The notes under the pieces: model-generated | Database searches by the model: none | Seen by the model: only the letters and a program-made list of their open reading frames with translations | Told to the model about the DNA's origin: nothing | IMG/VR virus record: IMGVR_UViG_3300023219_000039 | Span: 1 to 46,181 of that record | Length of the DNA: 46,181 nt | DNA from: a virus | Direction: 5' to 3' (one strand) | Shown: positions 20,660 to 30,248 of the stretch, one piece after another | How the letters are laid out: every line of letters starts with the position of its first letter | Numbering within the stretch: the first letter of the stretch is position 1 | Made by a program: the position numbers and the translations under genes

Positions 20660-20707
20660 AACTATCTTCTTCTTTTTCTTTCGTGCCTTTTTAAGATGTT
20701 TAGGCAT
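20642..20707 (-). CDS. Lysine-rich 21-aa peptide at the end of the late block
   Basis: ATG at 20707 lies two bases after the holin-like gene's stop, with AAGGAATAG upstream. The peptide is MPKHLKKARKKKKKIVKKTG plus one alanine, with 12 lysines or arginines. Its stop codon lies inside the loop of the terminator stem. Coding is uncertain. The good ribosome binding site argues for it, and its basic nature suggests nucleic acid or membrane binding. Confidence 0.35.
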   Translation of the reverse strand: MPKHLKKARKKKKKIVKKTGA

Positions 20708-20709
20708 GG

Positions 20710-20871
20710 CTATTCCTTGTTCGCTATCAGATACACTAGATATCCACCCACCAACGAGGAGACAGAGGCCAGTAGCTCAGGGGTAGCAATCTCTGACGGC
20801 AGGAACTGCATACCCACATAGGCTAGGACAGGCGTGACAATGGCCATGATGGCCTTACTATAATTTTGCAT
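20710..20871 (-). CDS. Holin-like two-span membrane protein, 53 aa
   Basis: The start is ATG 20871 (MQNYSKAIMAIVTP), just after the endolysin stop; the longer frame from 20919 runs through the endolysin gene. Two hydrophobic segments (AIMAIVTPVLAYVGMQFL and LLASVSSLVGGYLVYLIA) are joined by a short acidic loop. The product ends in a charged tail, typical of small holins. Directly next to the endolysin gene, so a pore-forming lysis role is likely. Confidence 0.55.
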   Translation of the reverse strand: MQNYSKAIMAIVTPVLAYVGMQFLPSEIATPELLASVSSLVGGYLVYLIANKE

Positions 20872-20872
20872 G

Positions 20873-21187
20873 TTAAGCTCTCTTCGGTTGGAATTCAATG
20901 TGAATGTGTGTCTTCTCAAGTACTACGTCGTACTCACTGTTCAGGGCCGATTTAATCCGGCTATGTACAGCTCTCTTCTGTCCTTCTGACAGGTGCCTAG
21001 TCCTGATATCTACCGCTGCTCCTGAGTAGTGGAGAGAACCGTAGCTGTGGGCACCATCGGTAACCGAGGTGATGACACATTCCTGGTTAATGTCAGCAAA
21101 GACCTTGGCTATGACGGGCATGATGAAAGCTATCTCTGCTCTTACACCGCTAATCTTAGGGCCTTTGTCCCCGCTCTTAAATCGCAT
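20873..21187 (-). CDS. Endolysin, M15-type zinc peptidase
   Basis: 104 residues. H53 in SLHYSGAAVD60 and the H94-I-H96 pair in THIHIEF give the HxxxxxxD...HxH zinc site of M15/VanY-like peptidases, which cleave peptidoglycan cross-links. No signal peptide, so export through a holin is expected. It is compact compared with many endolysins and has no cell-wall binding domain, consistent with a Gram-negative host. Confidence 0.75.
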   Translation of the reverse strand: MRFKSGDKGPKISGVRAEIAFIMPVIAKVFADINQECVITSVTDGAHSYGSLHYSGAAVDIRTRHLSEGQKRAVHSRIKSALNSEYDVVLEKTHIHIEFQPKRA

Positions 21188-21450
21188 TAGAACATTCCTT
21201 TCATAATCACGAAGAACGCCTTGAAGTTAAAGACCAACAAGGCTGCTACGCTAGCACCTATAATCTTAGTAACCCGTAGGGTTGCCTTCGCTAGAGAGAT
21301 ATCATCACGAATTTCCTCTAAGGTATCACGAAGCTGTGAACAGGTATAATTTAGACTTGACAAACCTGTTTCTAGGTCCTCAACCTTAGCCGTGAGATAC
21401 CCCAAGTTCTTCTGGACGCCTGATATTTCCTGTCTATCTTGATTATTCAC
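21187..21450 (-). CDS. Coiled-coil membrane protein of the lysis cassette, 87 aa
   Basis: I choose the GTG at 21450 (MNNQDRQEISGVQKN), with AGGAG upstream in the previous gene; the longer frame to 21483 would overlap more. Residues 10-55 form a coiled coil (LTAKVEDLETGLSSLNYTC). One membrane span follows near residues 64-83 (IIGASVAALLVFNFKAFFVI). The layout resembles XhlA-type hemolysin/holin accessory proteins. A lysis role is inferred from layout and position. Confidence 0.5.
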   Translation of the reverse strand: MNNQDRQEISGVQKNLGYLTAKVEDLETGLSSLNYTCSQLRDTLEEIRDDISLAKATLRVTKIIGASVAALLVFNFKAFFVIMKGMF

Positions 21451-23323
21451 CGGTCTGCTCCTCACTAACAACAAGTACCACACCTGTAGCTTTCAGCACG
21501 TCTAGCAGAGTGGCTGCATTGGCCGGCGAAACCTTAGCAAATCCCTCCAACATACTATTGAAGCTATCCTCGAATTCTACAGCAGTCGTGGCCTCTCTGA
21601 GCTGTGCCTCGCTAGTCCTAATCGTCGGACCAGAAGGAAATCTCTGTGTCCGCTGGCGTCTCCTAGCATCGCGAGCCTCTGCAAACGACATGCCTGCGGG
21701 TAACTTAAACTCTTTGGCTATGTCAGGGTTAATCGACAGCTTGCCCGTCTCTCTATCGACAATGAACAGAGGTCCATCTAATAGGGCTTTTGGCAACCTG
21801 CCAGCAGCTACCTCTTGCGACACAACGTTTGAAAACACCTCCGTCACGACGATACTATAGTTACCTACCAGTCTGTCGGCTATCTCAGGCGATTGCTTAC
21901 GTTGTTCAGCTAGGGAAGCGACAAAACCGTCGCTAGTCGCCAAACCCAACAACATGGTCATATCGTCAAGGTCCATCTGTTTGCGTAGGTTGGTGTTACC
22001 CAGCATAGAGGTAGCAAATATGTCAAAGGTAGACGTAGTTTCACCAGTGGGACCAGTCTTAGGCTGGAAATGTTCTGGTACAAGGCCAGACGTGATGGTA
22101 CGAAGCGCCTTAAACGCACCATTGATCGTGTTGACATCCCCCAGTACCTGTGGGGCTACTACGTTACCCTCACCCGCATCCTTGCCTGATCCAGGGTCAA
22201 CGATGCCCTCACCAGTAAGTATCTTACCTATACCATTCATAAAGTCTAGTGTCTTTTGGGTGATCTTCTCGCCCAGCTCGATCCTAGCCCCAAAGTCGCG
22301 AGCAGTCAGAGTGATAGCGTCACTAATGAACCTATCACCAAATACATCTTTCAGAGCTGAGAGTTCGTTGAAGTTTACGCGGAAATTGCGTTCGTTCATA
22401 TTGGCTAACATGGTGTTAGTCGTGGCAATGCTGCCGGCAAGACTTAGATCAGCTAGCTCCCCTGTTGCAGAAGCAAATAGCTGGTTCATTGGGTCAATTA
22501 CGGTCTTCTGGATCAAATCCAGCTCGGCTTCCGATCTACCAAAGCTAGCTTCTGCTATCCGAATGTCTGAACGTGTCTTCAAGGCAGACATATTATTGAG
22601 AATGGCGCCAATCTTTTCGGGATCTGGATTAGGCTTACCACGTTCTAACTGTAGGTTACGCTGAGCCTGTATAAAGGGCCTCATAGTAACGCTGCGAAGC
22701 TTGCCTGTCAGCTCATCGACGCTAGCCTGCTGGCTAGCCTTAATATCTTCTACCTGACGAGCCAAACCCTGAGCAGCCTGCACTGTAGCAACCTGATCTA
22801 TCCGCCCAGCCTCGTCTATAACCAACAAAGCAGGGTTATTACGAGCAATATCAGCAGCAGCGGCGTTGACAGCGGCTCTATCCGCAGCTATGTCTATCTC
22901 CTGAGCCTCGATGGCCAAGTTAGCGAGGGCTACATTAGGATCAATTAACCCCTTATCCGCGAAACCCTTAGTAATGGCTGTCTCACTAACACCATCAGCA
23001 CGAAGCCTACCTTCAAGGGAACTCAGTCGTGCTTGTAGCTCTATCTGCCTAGTAGGTTCCCCTGTCAAGGGCTTAAGCCTATCTAGCTCAAGCTGTGCAG
23101 CCTCTGACAGCTCGGTACCGGCGATAAGATCGGTAGCTACTTGACTTACTTCACGGCCAACTAGGTCAACTTGCCTCTGTGACTTCTTGACCTTGGCCTG
23201 CTGTATGCCTTGGGCTACTACACCAGTAAGAGCAGTCAGACCCTGCAAGGCAGTAGCTGTTGGTGCGATAACCCTACCGGCTTCCGCCGGCTGTGGGGCC
23301 GAAAGGATAGGTTGCTCAGCCAT
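21443..23323 (-). CDS. Internal virion protein (T7 gp15-like position), 626 aa
   Basis: A long, mostly helical protein with Ala/Gln/Leu-rich segments and no membrane span or catalytic motif that I can see. It follows the giant 1550-residue gene with a base overlap and precedes lysis genes. In T7-like phages gp14, gp15 and gp16 are ejected into the cell to form a DNA channel. This protein is the likely gp15 counterpart by size and context. The order of the two large proteins appears swapped relative to T7. Confidence 0.55.
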   Translation of the reverse strand: MAEQPILSAPQPAEAGRVIAPTATALQGLTALTGVVAQGIQQAKVKKSQRQVDLVGREVSQVATDLIAGTELSEAAQLELDRLKPLTGEPTRQIELQARLSSLEGRLRADGVSETAITKGFADKGLIDPNVALANLAIEAQEIDIAADRAAVNAAAADIARNNPALLVIDEAGRIDQVATVQAAQGLARQVEDIKASQQASVDELTGKLRSVTMRPFIQAQRNLQLERGKPNPDPEKIGAILNNMSALKTRSDIRIAEASFGRSEAELDLIQKTVIDPMNQLFASATGELADLSLAGSIATTNTMLANMNERNFRVNFNELSALKDVFGDRFISDAITLTARDFGARIELGEKITQKTLDFMNGIGKILTGEGIVDPGSGKDAGEGNVVAPQVLGDVNTINGAFKALRTITSGLVPEHFQPKTGPTGETTSTFDIFATSMLGNTNLRKQMDLDDMTMLLGLATSDGFVASLAEQRKQSPEIADRLVGNYSIVVTEVFSNVVSQEVAAGRLPKALLDGPLFIVDRETGKLSINPDIAKEFKLPAGMSFAEARDARRRQRTQRFPSGPTIRTSEAQLREATTAVEFEDSFNSMLEGFAKVSPANAATLLDVLKATGVVLVVSEEQTGE

Positions 23324-26300
23324 TACTCATCTTCCTCTCTGAATTTAAACTGCTGTAGTGCATAGTCGCCACCAAAAAGATCGGCCATCTTCTGTAGAGT
23401 AGCCATATCAAAGGCTGTATCTCTCCGCATATTACGTTGTACTCTGTTCCAGATCTGTTCTCTGTCTACCCTGTCATCTTGGAAGATGAGCATCTGAGCA
23501 GCAGCAGTCCTGGCCAGCGCGTCCCGTTCTTCGGGGCTATCTGAGCGGGCGAAGTCTCGGAACGTCCGAGTGACCACCTTAGCAGTATCGTCCCAGATCT
23601 GCTCACGTCTAGCCAGATTAAACCTAGCTTCGAAGCCGATACCCACTGTAATGGGAGGGAAGCCTAGGGTTATAGCCAGGACATTAAGCTCATTAATGCT
23701 ATCATCCGACATAACCTCACGGTTTCTATTGATGAACTCATTGTATTTCCACGCCCAGTACCCTTGTGTCAGACGATTGACCGATGAAATACTAAGAGCT
23801 AGATCTTCGATCATGGTCCTAGCTAAGACTTTCATAGGCACATCGATAGCGCCGATATCCCTCAGATCCTCCTCATCACCGAACATCAGGGTCATCATGG
23901 TACCTGCACCGGACACAGCTTGGGCCACGTTACCGAATAAATCGCCCGAGGGGCCTAATGCTAGCTCCCAAAGGTTTCCTTCTGGATCAAATATCTGTTC
24001 AATAATATTGTCCTGCCCAAAGGGCTTGATCCGAGAGAGATCTGTCTCTGGTATCAGCTGTTGGAAGATACCTTCTTTTAGTAGACGCCTAAACTCACTC
24101 CTAGTAGGAGGCTGACCATTAGCATCTTCGAACATACTGAAGGCAAACTGCCCGAAGGCCACCCCGCCAGCGCCATACACAGCACCGAGGGTTAAGGTAA
24201 AGCGAGCAGCCTCTGCTGGGGTCAGTTTATCAGCGGTTTTACCCGTATTAGTCAGACCATCCGCTATAATCTCCATGACCCGTAGTGGATGGGCTGCGAA
24301 CTGCGTGGGGATAGAGGCTACACCACGCTGCCAAAAGGCCCTTGAACTGGTAGTCATATTACCGCCTAGAGTTTCAGACCTAACAGCCACTGCCCTACCC
24401 TGTTCGGCAGACAATCGGGCACCGCCCTTCAGCCCCTGCTCAAACCAAGCAATACCAAAGGCCAGCACTCGGTTAGCTCTCTCGCCTTCGTTAAAGAAGA
24501 AAGAAGCTGCGTCCGTAGCTCTACCGAACTGACGGAAACCCCTAGTAAAGGGGCTCTTGGAAATACTAATCTTGCTTAGATCGTCCAGCTGTGCCTGCGT
24601 ACCACCAACGAGGTGGGTACCACTCTTAACCAGGTCTTCCATGAACGCCACGAACTCCACGGGCTTGACTGCGCCCAGTGTATGTGTAGAGGCGAACTTG
24701 CCCAACTGTAGCCATACCTCTGGGTCTTGTCGCTGCAATGCGAACCGTATATATGGATATGCAGCAATGGTCTTAGCTCCTTGGATAGGGGATATAGCTA
24801 GGACAGCTGGTGTCATGGACAGCTGTACAACTACCTGTGATACATCGCCCAGACCAAGACGAGCCTTAAACCCAAGCGAACGGACAGCCGTGATAGGATT
24901 GACGTCGAACTCATCTACCCCTCTAGCCAAGTCCTTAAATCCTGCCCTGGACAGAGCATCTGCTACCTCTTCCCTGACTGCTAGCGATGTGCGTTCTAAG
25001 GGGGTGGGTGTGTTCATGCCCCGCAAGATAGCCTCTCTAAATGTCTCCATCTCGTCAATCTGTGTCGCGGTTAATCTGCTACCACTGCGCAGGCGACCCT
25101 CTGCCATAGCTGCCAAGGGGGCTTTGCCCTCTATATTCTCTAGCTCAGACCCGTAGCGTGTTAAGAACCGTTCAGTCTGACGCACAGAGAAATCGCGGAA
25201 GGAAGCGGTACGAGTAGATTGCTGTATGGACGAGCTAAGGGCCTTAAACGGGTCCACTACTTCAGCCAGGCCCTCTTTAGGGTGGCGGAGAGGCTCGCCC
25301 CGTGTGCTGTAGAACAACCGGCCATTAGATATCTGCTCCGTGAAGTGATCAGGTAGCTGGACGAAGTCTGGGTCCTCTGACAGGATACGCGCAGCGTTGT
25401 TTGTACGCCCAAAGGTAGGTAACTGCCTATTACCAGTCAATTCAAAAGGAGCGCGAAGAATTGTACCTGCTTCGACGGCCTCATTGAACTCCTCGAAAGA
25501 ACTGAAGTAGGTATTCTCGGATATGACCTTCGTAGCCCTGGCTTTGGCGACAGTTGTACCTGAGCTGACAGCTTCCTCATATGCACCTAAGGCTAGATTG
25601 TAGTCAATGACGAAGTCATCCGCTTCCTTAGCGTCTTGAAGATTAAAGTGTGTCTTAGCGCCAACAAACCTTTCATTTACCACGCGGGACTGCTTGATAA
25701 ATTGCCTGCCACGGTATACAGTACGCCCACCAGCCACATAGTTGAGCTGCTGTTGACGTAAGGCAGAGAAACCGACCTCCGACTTCTCAGTGAGGACATA
25801 GGTAACGTCCGTAGCGGACTTTGTCTTCACTCCAGCTACATCCTCTGTGGTACCAAGGACCTTAACCAGTATACCGTTCTCTCCGAGGTCCAGCAGCCTG
25901 GTTCTCAGGAATTCAGTGGTTAGTTCACCGACTTCAAAAATCTCGCCTGTAATCTTGTCCACCATAGCCACGTTCTCTGCCTGGCCAGTGGTAAGGAAGG
26001 CGTTAGTATCCACAGATTTACCATTGGTAATGACACCGTCTGGAAAGTTCACCTCTTGGAACCCTAGGCGGGCCAAATTTACCCTCACGTCGTCATTACG
26101 CAGCATATAATCGAAGTCTGACACCTGCCTGTAGGCTACATGTGCAGCTAGTTCTTTCTCTGTGATTTCTATGCCCAACGTGTTGGAATAAATAGATTTA
26201 AGCTCAGCTGGACTGAACCATACTTCCTGCTGATGGCCTAACTGTAGTATCGTATCGAAGTCTTTGGTCTGTGCAGTGCTCAATTTATTGATAGGTACCT

Positions 26301-27975
26301 GAGCTTTACCTACCGCAGCCTGCATCTTCTGGAAATTACGGGTAGATAGTTCGATACCTTCGTTGGCGTCCAGCCCCAGCTGGCTTTTGGTACCTACACC
26401 CCTACGCAGGAGGGGAACTCTGCCCAGAACAGACTCTGACAATAGCCTCTCGTCCACTGCGTTGACAATAGCACGCTCACCGACGGTGCGGTCAATCTGA
26501 ACAAAGAATTGGCCAGCCTCCTCGTGGATATTGAACGAACCTTCGAGCAATCCCATGCGTTTAGCGCCGTTCTTGGCACCTCTAGCCGAAGCGTAGCCCT
26601 CTAAACCATCAGCTCCATGTCCCAGAGTTACGATTACTTTGTTAACGCCAGCCTTATCGCTAATATCCAGATCGATGTGCCGCTTATCTATCTCTGTGTT
26701 GAGGTTGATTTCCTTTTTCAGCTTGCCAATCTGCCTTTCAGCAGCCAGGAGTTGCTCAGGCTTAGTTAAACGATCTGTCGTGAAATTGTCTGTACTCTTT
26801 AGCAGAGTACGACGAGCTTGTTCTAGTTTTCTACGAACTTTCTGTCCAATACCCACACCCTCGAAGGTAGGAATGAAGGCTGCGTCTAGGCTGTGCTTGA
26901 CTGCATCCTCTGCCAGCGCGGGACTGATAGCTTCGCCGGCATCCTCCGCTTCTTTAGCGGCAATGGTGATCTGTTCACTGAGCTTCCTATTACCTGCGCG
27001 CTTAGCAACGGTGGCTGCACCTCCGCCATCACTGACAGGATTAGGCTTAGCCTTGTTAAGAAGCGAAAAGGCCTTACCACCACGGACAAAACCCTTGACC
27101 ACAGCGCCAATGCCGATAACATCTAGAATTTCTATGCCACTACTGAGCAGAACGTCCACGTTATCAAAGGTAATAAGTTCCTCTAGAGCAATCATAGCTG
27201 CTGTTATGTTCTGTCCACCGAACAGACCACTTTCCTCTATCTCTCTTTCGAATTTATCTAGGCGGGCCATCTTCTCTTGTTGGGTGCCAGCCCAGAATTT
27301 ACGCATTTCCTCTTGCTTGGCCTGTCCCAAGAATAAGGTGTCCCGACTGAGCAGTTGATCCGCTCTAATCGTCTCTCCCAGGGGGATCATTAGGGCAAGG
27401 AAGTCTGCAATCTTAGTGCCAGTGGACCGCTCTTCCCCCTTCTCAGACAGAAGGTTTCTCAAGTTAGAGAACCGTTGTGCTAAGGCAGAGCTATCGCGTA
27501 CTACAGACAGGTCGAGCTGCTCATCCTCTGGCTGTTCAGGATCAAACACCCGTGATTGCACCACAGGATCGCTGGCAATGGTATCGTCCACAATAAAATT
27601 GGCGACATTGCGTTCGATGACGTCGTTCTCTGGGCGATATACCTCACCGGAGGCGAGAGGAATAGCGTCTACTAGCTCTTCTAGCTCTGGCTGGACGTCT
27701 TCTGCCCCCAGTCCCTCCTCTACCATGACAGGAATAAGATCTTCTTGAACGAACTCGGCAGTTTGGGCCTTCTCGGCCTGCCGTAATACCATCCGATCAG
27801 GCTTGTCTCCTCTCTCTTCTAGACGTGTACGTGTACCAGGTAGCACAGGCATATTCAAGGCAGACGAAGCTACCTCAATTTGTGCTGCACGTATCTCTGC
27901 GCGTTCGGCAGAGAGGACAGGCTTCTCTGTCTCGAACACGCCTGTTACAGGCTCTTGTGTGCTAAGGATACCCAT
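23323..27975 (-). CDS. Giant internal virion protein (T7 gp16-like), 1550 aa
   Basis: The longest gene in the window, located after a gp14-like gene. The N-terminus (residues 1-200) is acidic and probably flexible (EPVTGVFETEKPVL). Residues about 265-300 hold a hydrophobic stretch (VLLSSGIEILDVIGIGAVVK). The rest is mainly helical, with more hydrophobic segments around 1215-1250. I do not see a transglycosylase motif such as T7 gp16 carries. The expected role is DNA ejection and penetration of the cell envelope. Assignment rests on length, composition and gene order. Confidence 0.6.
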   Translation of the reverse strand: MGILSTQEPVTGVFETEKPVLSAERAEIRAAQIEVASSALNMPVLPGTRTRLEERGDKPDRMVLRQAEKAQTAEFVQEDLIPVMVEEGLGAEDVQPELEELVDAIPLASGEVYRPENDVIERNVANFIVDDTIASDPVVQSRVFDPEQPEDEQLDLSVVRDSSALAQRFSNLRNLLSEKGEERSTGTKIADFLALMIPLGETIRADQLLSRDTLFLGQAKQEEMRKFWAGTQQEKMARLDKFEREIEESGLFGGQNITAAMIALEELITFDNVDVLLSSGIEILDVIGIGAVVKGFVRGGKAFSLLNKAKPNPVSDGGGAATVAKRAGNRKLSEQITIAAKEAEDAGEAISPALAEDAVKHSLDAAFIPTFEGVGIGQKVRRKLEQARRTLLKSTDNFTTDRLTKPEQLLAAERQIGKLKKEINLNTEIDKRHIDLDISDKAGVNKVIVTLGHGADGLEGYASARGAKNGAKRMGLLEGSFNIHEEAGQFFVQIDRTVGERAIVNAVDERLLSESVLGRVPLLRRGVGTKSQLGLDANEGIELSTRNFQKMQAAVGKAQVPINKLSTAQTKDFDTILQLGHQQEVWFSPAELKSIYSNTLGIEITEKELAAHVAYRQVSDFDYMLRNDDVRVNLARLGFQEVNFPDGVITNGKSVDTNAFLTTGQAENVAMVDKITGEIFEVGELTTEFLRTRLLDLGENGILVKVLGTTEDVAGVKTKSATDVTYVLTEKSEVGFSALRQQQLNYVAGGRTVYRGRQFIKQSRVVNERFVGAKTHFNLQDAKEADDFVIDYNLALGAYEEAVSSGTTVAKARATKVISENTYFSSFEEFNEAVEAGTILRAPFELTGNRQLPTFGRTNNAARILSEDPDFVQLPDHFTEQISNGRLFYSTRGEPLRHPKEGLAEVVDPFKALSSSIQQSTRTASFRDFSVRQTERFLTRYGSELENIEGKAPLAAMAEGRLRSGSRLTATQIDEMETFREAILRGMNTPTPLERTSLAVREEVADALSRAGFKDLARGVDEFDVNPITAVRSLGFKARLGLGDVSQVVVQLSMTPAVLAISPIQGAKTIAAYPYIRFALQRQDPEVWLQLGKFASTHTLGAVKPVEFVAFMEDLVKSGTHLVGGTQAQLDDLSKISISKSPFTRGFRQFGRATDAASFFFNEGERANRVLAFGIAWFEQGLKGGARLSAEQGRAVAVRSETLGGNMTTSSRAFWQRGVASIPTQFAAHPLRVMEIIADGLTNTGKTADKLTPAEAARFTLTLGAVYGAGGVAFGQFAFSMFEDANGQPPTRSEFRRLLKEGIFQQLIPETDLSRIKPFGQDNIIEQIFDPEGNLWELALGPSGDLFGNVAQAVSGAGTMMTLMFGDEEDLRDIGAIDVPMKVLARTMIEDLALSISSVNRLTQGYWAWKYNEFINRNREVMSDDSINELNVLAITLGFPPITVGIGFEARFNLARREQIWDDTAKVVTRTFRDFARSDSPEERDALARTAAAQMLIFQDDRVDREQIWNRVQRNMRRDTAFDMATLQKMADLFGGDYALQQFKFREEDE

Positions 27976-27980
27976 CGCTA

Positions 27981-28382
27981 CTAAAACTTCTCTCCAATTG
28001 CTTCTATACCGCCAGCGCCGCTAAATGCCGCAGAGCTGAAGTTAGCTATAGCACCAAAAGTTTGTGCCGCAGCCAGCGATCTAGTGATACCGACTTGCAG
28101 ATTGCCTGTGACATCTAAGAACGTTAGGTTACCGGCAAGCTGACTAGTGATAGACCCTACAGCTCCGGCCAAGCCCGAACCTCCAGCCCCTCCTGTCTGA
28201 GCACCTATGTTAATAGCCTGAGCACGCAAGCGTCTGCCCTCACGTATCTGCGATATTTGAGCCCGACGTTGCTTGACTTCCAGCAGACGACGCTGTTTCC
28301 TTGCCGCTGAACGCTGAGCCGCTACCGACAAGGCGGTACTAGCTACAAAGGCAGTTGCTGCGATTACTGCTACAATACCCAT
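27981..28382 (-). CDS. Internal virion protein (T7 gp14-like), 133 aa
   Basis: Starts MGIVAVIAATAFVASTALSV, a hydrophobic N-terminal helix. A basic coiled coil (RSAARKQRRLLEVKQRRAQI) and a Gly/Ala-rich C-terminal half follow. This layout (apolar start, basic helix, small residues) is typical of gp14-like internal core proteins that insert in the outer membrane during ejection. Upstream of the two large internal virion proteins, as in T7. Confidence 0.55.
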   Translation of the reverse strand: MGIVAVIAATAFVASTALSVAAQRSAARKQRRLLEVKQRRAQISQIREGRRLRAQAINIGAQTGGAGGSGLAGAVGSITSQLAGNLTFLDVTGNLQVGITRSLAAAQTFGAIANFSSAAFSGAGGIEAIGEKF

Positions 28383-28383
28383 C

Positions 28384-28839
28384 TTAATCTCCTACGTATT
28401 TGCCGAACATATTTTCAGCGTGGTCATATCCCAAGAACTTGAACCCTTTACCAAATGGCAGGTGAGCTTTGAAGTGATATGAGATATAGCTTACACCAAC
28501 GGTCTTTAACTGAGCTTCAGCAAAGGTCACTAGCTCCGCTCCGATCATCGTGTCTCTATACTCAGGTAAGAGGAATATGATATCGTTCATCGCGAATGTA
28601 TGGTCCTGGTAATGCATATGCGGCATCATAAAGAATACAGAGTAGCCTACAAGCCTGCCCTCATCTCTTGCCGTAAACATAGCCAACATGCCAGTACCTT
28701 GCATTGCTTTATACTTAGCATAGTCGGGGTTCAGCTTGATCTTCTCTTTGCAGATTGCTACCTCTTCCCAGTGTTTCTCAAATAATGGTTTTAGGTCCTC
28801 AACGACATCTGTATAAAGTTCGCATTGTACAATAACCAT
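28384..28839 (-). CDS. GNAT-type acetyltransferase-like protein, 151 aa
   Basis: The start is ATG 28839 (MVIVQCELYTDVVEDL), overlapping the upstream stop as TAATG. Features include LVGYSVFFMMPHMHY (beta-4-like), a DIIFLLPEYRDTMIGAELVTFAEAQL segment matching the acetyl-CoA binding strand-helix of GNAT folds, and a following VSYISYHFKA strand. Similar proteins sit among structural genes in several podoviruses. The substrate is unknown, and an internal virion role is possible. Confidence 0.6.
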   Translation of the reverse strand: MVIVQCELYTDVVEDLKPLFEKHWEEVAICKEKIKLNPDYAKYKAMQGTGMLAMFTARDEGRLVGYSVFFMMPHMHYQDHTFAMNDIIFLLPEYRDTMIGAELVTFAEAQLKTVGVSYISYHFKAHLPFGKGFKFLGYDHAENMFGKYVGD

Positions 28840-30248
28840 TAGACCTGTGTACCTCCTGTTAAGGCTAGACCCCAGCCAAGTATCCGGCAGTCCTTGCCGG
28901 GCGATGTATCCCATCTAAGTCTTACTGCTATACCTTCACCAGGCAATTTGTTCTTAGTGGTCACTACTTCAAAACCAAAATCAAATGGATCGTTCACGGA
29001 CGAAGGTGTGAAATGTCGGTTTAACCGATACGCCTCAAACTGAGGTGTCCATCTGCCGGATCCAGCACTATCTGCCCACTCCCAACGTCCCTGGAGCAGA
29101 GCCGAAGATGGGTTACTGAGTATGATATCTCCATTGGCATCTAGCTCAAAGCCATCTTCAGTGCGTTCAAAGTGAGAGACAAGATATGTAACTGCCTTAG
29201 CGCGCATGACATCTTCCGCAATTTCGTGGCCTGTTTCCAAGAAAGCCGGCGCGTCTACGCCTGTACTACTGCTTGTGTCCCAGTCGAGGAAGTCCGTGTC
29301 TCTGTAGAAACTGAAGGTATACTTGAAGTTCCCTCCAGTTACCTTCTGGCCAGCGAAGTACTTGATACTGCTAGGAATTGGCTGCGTAATCTTCTCTGTG
29401 ATTGTTACAGGTATGGCATTGATCGTTACGACTACACCATTGATTGTCACGTTCTCTACGATATCCAGCAATGGCGGTGCCTTCAGCTCTATATATTCTC
29501 CGATGAAGGGACTGTCTGTAGCTATAGGTTTCAAGTCAGAGACATAGAACGCACTCAGCGTTAGATCGAGAACCAACTCTTTATCATTCTGTAGCACACT
29601 TCCCGCACCATCGAAAGTAGAGAGCGAATTAAACTGCCACCGCACTTGACGGGCTGCGCCATCGAACGCACCCTTAGCCACTCTCTTGGCTGGTGTACTG
29701 ATTTTAGAGAACAAGGTCTGTATGGTATTCTCTGTGATATTAGTCACACCCAGCCGTCCTGTGTCTGGGCTAATACCGATAGCGTGTATACCAGAGTCCG
29801 ACCAGAAGAACACTGCGTTCTCTGCGTTCACAATAGCACGAGGACCTACCACTGACACATTAGTCAGGCGCTCTAAGGGGGGAGCTAGAGGAGTAAACCC
29901 ACCAGTACCACCAGAGATTAGCCACACACCGCCCTCTGCAAAGATCAGCAGTCCGTCCCTAAACTCAACCATGTTGAAGATAACGCCGGCATTCTTCAGG
30001 ATGAGAACTCCGCCGTCTGTATCAATTAATTCTGATACGTGCTCGGACGTGGGTGCTGCCTCTTGGTAGCACTTATTCAGCTTCTCAATACTATCCACGA
30101 CCTGGCTAAAGAAGACAAACCCAGCGTACTGAGGAGATCGCTGATCACCGCTCTCTACCTTAGTCCCAGCGCCAGAATAGAACACGCGGCCAGCAAAGCT
30201 AGCTACTGTTGTAATACCCTCTGTCGATCTATCGATAGGTAGAGCCAT
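28839..30248 (-). CDS. Tail tubular protein B, C-terminal part (T7 gp12-like)
   Basis: 469 residues starting MALPIDRSTEGITT, then VASFAGRVFYSG, a segment typical of the middle of gp12-like tail proteins. Later segments are beta-rich (VFFWSDSGIHAIG, RWTPQFEAYRLNRHF). It reads on in the next frame from the preceding gene (30248-31135), sharing TAATG, with no good ribosome binding site of its own. Together they total 764 residues, close to T7 gp12 (about 794). So it is made by reinitiation or by frameshifting. Confidence 0.65.
   Translation of the reverse strand: MALPIDRSTEGITTVASFAGRVFYSGAGTKVESGDQRSPQYAGFVFFSQVVDSIEKLNKCYQEAAPTSEHVSELIDTDGGVLILKNAGVIFNMVEFRDGLLIFAEGGVWLISGGTGGFTPLAPPLERLTNVSVVGPRAIVNAENAVFFWSDSGIHAIGISPDTGRLGVTNITENTIQTLFSKISTPAKRVAKGAFDGAARQVRWQFNSLSTFDGAGSVLQNDKELVLDLTLSAFYVSDLKPIATDSPFIGEYIELKAPPLLDIVENVTINGVVVTINAIPVTITEKITQPIPSSIKYFAGQKVTGGNFKYTFSFYRDTDFLDWDTSSSTGVDAPAFLETGHEIAEDVMRAKAVTYLVSHFERTEDGFELDANGDIILSNPSSALLQGRWEWADSAGSGRWTPQFEAYRLNRHFTPSSVNDPFDFGFEVVTTKNKLPGEGIAVRLRWDTSPGKDCRILGWGLALTGGTQV

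Noticed and set aside
21954-22664. Plus-strand ORFs of 180-240 aa at 21954, 23570, 24557 and 26639
   Set aside because: All are antisense to the two large internal virion genes and show no motif or start signal; they reflect the codon pattern of the real strand.
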